A stretch of DNA of 64,000 nt from contig NC_014640.1 of NCBI RefSeq assembly GCF_000165835.1, positions 1,612,001 through 1,676,000 on the forward strand, written 5' to 3'. The notes beneath the pieces were generated by a model. That model worked only from the letters and a program-made list of their open reading frames with translations, was not told the origin of the DNA and searched no databases. A program made the position numbers and the translations under genes. Shown here piece by piece: positions 57,846 to 64,000 of this stretch. The stretch comes from Achromobacter xylosoxidans A8 (GTDB lineage: Bacteria; Pseudomonadota; Gammaproteobacteria; Burkholderiales; Burkholderiaceae_B). Each line of letters begins with the position of its first letter. Position 1 is the stretch's first letter.

Positions 57846-57868
57846 AATGTCCATGCAGCGTGGACATT
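57846..57868. promoter_or_regulatory. Inverted repeat upstream of prpE
   Basis: AATGTCCA-N7-TGGACATT, perfect 8-base arms, in the 287-bp gap between the C40 gene and prpE, about 120 bp before the prpE start. A TTGACT at 57881-57886 could be a -35, but no good -10 was found. Repressor or activator unknown. Confidence 0.5.
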
Positions 57869-57986
57869 TGGCAGAACATTTTGACTTGCGGCAAGCCTCG
57901 TGCAAGGTTTGCCTACCAGAATGACCGAATGATGCGAGAAGAAATCAATCAGCCTTAAGGCGTAAGAAAGATAACAGGAGACATAA

Positions 57987-59876
57987 ATGCAAAAAACCCG
58001 GGATTTCCATTACCGCTCGATCCATGACCGCGACGTGTTCTGGCGGGAAGAGGCCAGCCGCATCCACTGGGAGACGCCTTTCGAGTCCGTGCTGGACTTT
58101 TCCCGGCCGCCCTTCGCCAAATGGTTCACGGGCGGGCGCACCAATCTCTGCTACAACGCCGTCGACCGCTGGCTGCCGACCCAGGCCGACGCGCCGGCCC
58201 TGATCTGGGTGTCCACCGAGGTGGAGCGCGAGCGCGTCTACACCCGCCAGGAAACGTACGAAGAGGTCAACGCCGCGGCCGCCATGCTCAAGGAACTTGG
58301 GGTGGGGCGTGGCGACCGGGTGCTGCTTTACATGCCCATGGTGCCGGAAGCCGTGTTCACCATGTTGGCGTGCGCGCGGATCGGCGCAGTGCACTCGGTG
58401 GTGTTCGGCGGCTTCGCCTCGGTCAACCTGGCCCAGCGCATCGACGATGCGGCCCCCAAGGTGGTGGTTTGCACCGACGGCGGTTCGCGCGGCGGCAAGG
58501 TCGTGCCCTATAAACCTCTGCTGGACCGCGCCTTGGCGCTGGCCAAGACGCCACCGGCCTCGGTGGTGGTGTTCGACCGCGGCCTGGCGCCGTTCGAACC
58601 CGTGGCGGGGCGCGACCTGGACTACGCGACCCTGCGCCAGCGCCATCTGGGCGCGCGGGTGCCGGTGGAGTGGCTGGAGTCGTCCGAGCCCAGCTACATC
58701 CTCTATACCTCCGGCACCACGGGCAAGCCCAAGGGCGTGCAGCGCGATACCGGCGGCTATGCCGTGGCGCTGGCCTCCTCCATGGAATACCTGTTTGACG
58801 GCCGCGCCGGCGAAACCTTCTTCTGCACCAGCGACATCGGCTGGGTGGTGGGCCACTCCTACATCATCTACGGCCCGCTGATCGGCGGACAGGCGACGGT
58901 GCTGTATGAAGGCACGCCGGTGCGCCCCGACGGCGCCATCCTGTGGAAGCTGGTGGAGCAGTTCGGCGTCAACACCCTGTTTTCGGCGCCGACCGCGGTG
59001 CGGGTGCTCAAGCGCCAGGACCCGGAGCTGCTCAAGCGCCACGACCTGTCCTCGCTGCGCGCGGTCTACCTGGCGGGCGAGCCGCTGGACGAACCCACGG
59101 CGCAATGGATCTCTGGCGGCCTAGGCAAGCCCATCATCGACAATTACTGGCAGACGGAATCGGGCTGGCCCATCCTGTCGGCCCAGCCGGGCGTGGAAAA
59201 AGTGCCGACCCGTTTCGGCAGCCCGTCGTTCCCGGTGTACGGCTTCGATGCGCGCATCGTCAGCGAGTCCACCGGCGAAGACCTGGGCCCCGACCAGAAG
59301 GGCGTGGTGGCCATCGTGCCGCCGCTGCCGCCGGGCGCCATGTCCACCATCTGGGGCGACGACGAGCGTTTCGTGCAGACCTATTTCACCTCCATTCCCG
59401 GCCGCCAGGTGTATTCCACCTTTGACTGGGGGCTGGTGGATGCCGATGGCTATTGGTTCATCCTGGGCCGCACCGACGATGTGATCAACGTGGCGGGCCA
59501 TCGGCTGGGCACGCGCGAGATCGAGGAATCCGTCAACAGCCACAACGCGATCGCCGAATGCGCGGTGGTGGGCGTGGCGGACTCGCTCAAGGGGCAGGTG
59601 GCGATGGCGTTCGCGGTGCTCAAGAATCCCGCCGGCGCCGAAACCGAGGAAGGGGCAAAGCGCCTGGAAGGCGATATCATGCGGCTGGTGGAAGATCAGC
59701 TGGGAGCCGTGGCGAGGCCCGCCAGGATCCGGTTCGTGGGCGCGCTGCCCAAGACCCGTTCCGGCAAGGTCCTGCGCCGCGCGATCGTCGCGGTATGCGA
59801 AGGACGCGATCCCGGCGACCTGACCACCATAGAAGATCCATCCGCCCTGGAACAAATAAAGGAGTCGCTGCAATGA
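57987..59876 (+). CDS. prpE: Propionyl-CoA synthetase
   Basis: 629 aa acyl-AMP-forming ligase: propionate + ATP + CoA to propionyl-CoA. ATP loop YILYTSGTTGKPKGV, TDIGWVVGHSY-like motif as TSDIGWVVGHSYIIYGP, and the C-terminal acylation-controlled Lys in KTRSGKVLRR. The prpBCD methylcitrate genes are not nearby, so PrpE-type specificity is inferred from the short N-terminus and motif wording compared with Acs. The next gene overlaps by 4 bp. Confidence 0.9.
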   Translation: MQKTRDFHYRSIHDRDVFWREEASRIHWETPFESVLDFSRPPFAKWFTGGRTNLCYNAVDRWLPTQADAPALIWVSTEVERERVYTRQETYEEVNAAAAMLKELGVGRGDRVLLYMPMVPEAVFTMLACARIGAVHSVVFGGFASVNLAQRIDDAAPKVVVCTDGGSRGGKVVPYKPLLDRALALAKTPPASVVVFDRGLAPFEPVAGRDLDYATLRQRHLGARVPVEWLESSEPSYILYTSGTTGKPKGVQRDTGGYAVALASSMEYLFDGRAGETFFCTSDIGWVVGHSYIIYGPLIGGQATVLYEGTPVRPDGAILWKLVEQFGVNTLFSAPTAVRVLKRQDPELLKRHDLSSLRAVYLAGEPLDEPTAQWISGGLGKPIIDNYWQTESGWPILSAQPGVEKVPTRFGSPSFPVYGFDARIVSESTGEDLGPDQKGVVAIVPPLPPGAMSTIWGDDERFVQTYFTSIPGRQVYSTFDWGLVDADGYWFILGRTDDVINVAGHRLGTREIEESVNSHNAIAECAVVGVADSLKGQVAMAFAVLKNPAGAETEEGAKRLEGDIMRLVEDQLGAVARPARIRFVGALPKTRSGKVLRRAIVAVCEGRDPGDLTTIEDPSALEQIKESLQ

Positions 59877-60280
59877 ATACCAAGCCCGTGCTGAGCGCCG
59901 AAGACGTCAAGAAGATTTTGGCTGCGGCCGAAGCACACGCCCTGCAGAACAAGTGGGCGGTCGCCATCGCCGTCGTTGACGACGGCGGGCACCTGATGGG
60001 CATGCTGCGCCTGGACGGCGTTGCGCCGATTTCCTCCCACATTGCGCCGGCCAAGGCCAAGACGGCAGCCATGGGCTGCCGCGAATCGCGCATCTACGAA
60101 GAAATCATCAACAACGGGCGCTATTCGTTCCTGTCGGCGCCGCATCTCGAGGGCATGTTGGAAGGCGGCGTGCCGATCGTGGCCAATGGCCATGTGGTGG
60201 GTGCGGTCGGCGTGTCGGGCGTGAAATCGACCGAAGACGCGCTGATCGCGCAAGCTGGCATCGCCGCACTGGGCCTATGA
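59873..60280 (+). CDS. GlcG/HbpS-family (DUF336) protein
   Basis: 135 aa, usual length. VAIAVVDDGGHLMGMLRLDGV and GVPIVANGHVVGAVGVSG are family hallmarks. HbpS binds haem in Streptomyces; GlcG is of unknown function. No signal peptide, so probably cytosolic. ATGA overlaps with both prpE before it and the MFS gene after it make a tight three-gene operon. Confidence 0.9.
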   Translation: MNTKPVLSAEDVKKILAAAEAHALQNKWAVAIAVVDDGGHLMGMLRLDGVAPISSHIAPAKAKTAAMGCRESRIYEEIINNGRYSFLSAPHLEGMLEGGVPIVANGHVVGAVGVSGVKSTEDALIAQAGIAALGL

Positions 60281-61617
60281 GCCAAGGCGAGCCGTCGGAA
60301 GCGCCGGCCGGCGCTTCCGCGCAGAACGCTGGAGCAGGGGGCGACGGCCCCCTGAATCCCGGCGTGGCTAAACGCGAGGTCTGGGCCTGGGCCATGTACG
60401 ACTTCGCCAATTCCGGCTACACCACCGTGATCCTCACGGCGGTGTTCAGCACATATTTCGTCGGTGTGGTCGGCGGGCGCGCGCCCTGGGCCACGCTGGC
60501 CTGGACCGCGGCGCTGTCGCTGTCTTATCTGCTCATCATGCTGACCATGCCCACCCTGGGCGCCCGCGCCGATGCGCGTGCCAGCAAGCGCCGCCTGCTT
60601 TTCACCAGCACGGTGGGCTGCGTGGCCGCCACGCTGGTGCTGACGCAGGCCGGGCCTGGCGACGTCTGGCTGGCGCTGGCCGCCATCGTCATTTCCAACT
60701 ACTGCTACTGCGTCGGCGAATCGGTGGTCGCGGCCTTCCTGCCGGAACTCGCCCGGCCCTCGGCGCTGGGACGCGTCTCGGGCTGGGGCTGGAGCTTCGG
60801 CTATTGCGGCGGCATGCTCACGCTGGGTCTGTCGCTGGTCGTGGTGACCTTGGCCGAGGCGCGCGGCGTAACCGCCGAGCATTTCGTGCCTTGGGTCATC
60901 GTCGTCACCTGCACGGTGTTCGCGCTGGCGGCGCTGCCGTCGTTCTTTCTGCTGCGCGAACGCGCCAAGCCGCAGGCCGGCAAGCAGGAAGCCCTGCACA
61001 TGCTCAAGCGCCTGGCCTATGCCTGGCGCGAAACCGGCCAGCACTTTCCGGAATTCCGCCGCCTGCTGATGTGCATCGCCTGCTATCAGGCGGGGATCTC
61101 GGTGGTGATCACGCTGGCTGCGGTCTATGCCTCGGAGGTCATGGGCTTCACCACGCCGCAGATCATGCTGCTGGTGTTCACCGTGAACATCGGCGCGGCG
61201 GCCGGCGCGTTCTCTTTCGGCTACGTGCAGGACCGCATCGGCCACAAGCCGGCGCTGGCCGTGACGCTGTGCGGCTGGATCGTGATGGTGCTGGTGGCCT
61301 ACGCCGCGGTGACGGCGCCCGTGTTCTGGGTGGCCGCCACGCTGGCGGGGCTGTGCATGGGCACCACGCAGAGCGCGGGCCGCGCCATGACCGGCGCGCT
61401 GGCTCCCGCCGGCCGGCTGGCCGAGTTCTACTCGCTGTGGACCTTCGCGGTGCAGTTGGCCGCCGTGATCGGTCCGCTCACCTACGGCCTGGTGACCTGG
61501 GCCACGCATGGCAATCACCGCCTCGCGATCCTGGTGACCGGCCTGTTCTTCGTGGGCGGCCTCATCCTTTTGTCGCGCGTGGACGTGAAGCGCGGGCTGG
61601 CGCGGCGCGCGGCTTGA
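60277..61617 (+). CDS. MFS transporter (UMF1/Atg22-like)
   Basis: 446 aa, about twelve helices. N-terminal 30 residues are hydrophilic and Ala/Gly-rich. The first helix carries WAMYDFANSGYTTVI, the signature of the UMF1 family; YVQDRIGHKPAL and MGTTQSAGRAM are MFS loop motifs. Substrate unknown; co-translation with prpE suggests a short organic acid or a by-product (inference). Confidence 0.87.
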   Translation: MSQGEPSEAPAGASAQNAGAGGDGPLNPGVAKREVWAWAMYDFANSGYTTVILTAVFSTYFVGVVGGRAPWATLAWTAALSLSYLLIMLTMPTLGARADARASKRRLLFTSTVGCVAATLVLTQAGPGDVWLALAAIVISNYCYCVGESVVAAFLPELARPSALGRVSGWGWSFGYCGGMLTLGLSLVVVTLAEARGVTAEHFVPWVIVVTCTVFALAALPSFFLLRERAKPQAGKQEALHMLKRLAYAWRETGQHFPEFRRLLMCIACYQAGISVVITLAAVYASEVMGFTTPQIMLLVFTVNIGAAAGAFSFGYVQDRIGHKPALAVTLCGWIVMVLVAYAAVTAPVFWVAATLAGLCMGTTQSAGRAMTGALAPAGRLAEFYSLWTFAVQLAAVIGPLTYGLVTWATHGNHRLAILVTGLFFVGGLILLSRVDVKRGLARRAA

Positions 61618-61842
61618 GGCTTGCGGTTCGCCCAGGCCGCGCCGGCTGCTATCCTTATAGACTGTCCGGTGACGCCGCTACGATTGGCGGCGGCACGCCT
61701 TGATTGCCCGGCGCCGGCCTCGCGCCGCGGGCTCCGGCCCGCATTTTGCGTAAGGTGCCCGTAAGAGCGTGGCGATACGGTTGCGGTTGGGTAATGAACA
61801 AGCGGCACAAACAAACAGAATTACCGATTGGAGACAAAGATC

Positions 61843-63822
<1,980 letters not shown>

Positions 63823-63897
63823 TCGTTCCCGTCCGCATGATGGACGGGAATGGCCCGCCTGTGACCGCCCTGGCGGGTAAGGCAGGCGCATAATGTC

Positions 63898-63940
63898 ATA
63901 CGCCCGTATCGGAACCGCCGGTACGGGCGTATTTGCTTTT
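63898..63940 (+). terminator. Rho-independent terminator after acs
   Basis: ATACGCCCGTA (63898-63908) and TACGGGCGTAT (63922-63932), then TTGCTTTT. Confidence 0.8.
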
Positions 63941-63975
63941 CCGCGTCCAGCATTCATTCCCACGGAGCCGTGCCA

Positions 63976-64000
63976 GTGAGCCGCAGCAGTTTTGATCGTG
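63976..64000 (+). CDS. Start of an unidentified gene (partial)
   Basis: GTG 63976 after CGGAG opens a frame reading VSRSSFDR to the window edge. Too short to identify. Confidence 0.4.

Noticed and set aside
59453..59872. N-terminal extension of the GlcG/HbpS-like gene within prpE
   Set aside because: Arg-rich out-of-frame shadow of prpE; ATG 59873 gives the exact family start.

Overview
The window is 64 kb of GC-rich chromosomal DNA, densely packed with intact genes. No tRNA, rRNA, CRISPR array, insertion sequence or prophage was seen. Gene content and order point to a betaproteobacterium of the Alcaligenaceae (Bordetella/Achromobacter type): two orphan Bug/TctC-type binding proteins, the block rpmF-plsX-fabHDG-acpP-fabF-rpoE-mucA-mucB-mucD-lepA-lepB-rnc-era-recO, a PagL lipid A deacylase, and several LysR-type regulators. 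The genus is inferred from recall of gene order and protein style, not from a search.

Layout. 1-4.9 kb: a flavodoxin-like gene leaving the left edge, mtfA, a monofunctional-type relA and an MHS-family transporter. 4.9-10 kb: argE, then trpB-trpA-accD, then pagL. 10.3-15.1 kb: a sugar-acid type accessory island (Bug binding protein, GarD/UxaA-family dehydratase, DapA-family lyase, LysR regulator). 15.2-24.4 kb: rne with a long hairpin-rich leader, divergent from rluC; a HAD phosphatase; the methionine sulfoxide repair pair msrPQ; and a minus-strand unit maf, RsmI-like methyltransferase, AmiD-like amidase. 24.5-40.5 kb: the long plus-strand housekeeping run from yceD/rpmF to recO, covering phospholipid and fatty acid synthesis, the envelope-stress sigma factor with its anti-sigma system, protein export, RNA processing and ribosome assembly. 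40.5-46.8 kb: accessory genes, comprising a LysR regulator, a threonine-synthase-like PLP enzyme, an aspartoacylase-family deacylase, a Bug protein, a nucleotide-exchange-like carrier and a Tat-type aldo/keto reductase. 46.9-51.3 kb: a BI-1 protein, an acidic hypothetical protein, holC and pepA, divergent from lptF. 51.4-56.9 kb: LysR, a branched-chain-type binding protein, mmsA, a CysB-type regulator and a DUF2325 protein. 57-64 kb: an NlpC/P60 lipoprotein, prpE with a GlcG/HbpS-like gene and an MFS gene, then acs.

How the parts fit. Acetyl- and propionyl-CoA supply (acs, prpE, mmsA), malonyl-CoA formation (accD) and the fab cluster all feed lipid synthesis. rpoE-mucA-mucB-mucD and pagL serve the envelope. 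relA gives stringent control. The accessory islands look like small catabolic cassettes, each with its own LysR regulator and an orphan periplasmic binding protein.

The strongest unexplained signals are non-coding: a nested, terminator-like RNA structure between acpP and fabF; three hairpins in the rne leader; perfect inverted repeats upstream of the binding protein gene at 52519 and of prpE; a double TTATATAA element before the CysB-type gene; and a Fur-box-like site before the DUF2325 gene.
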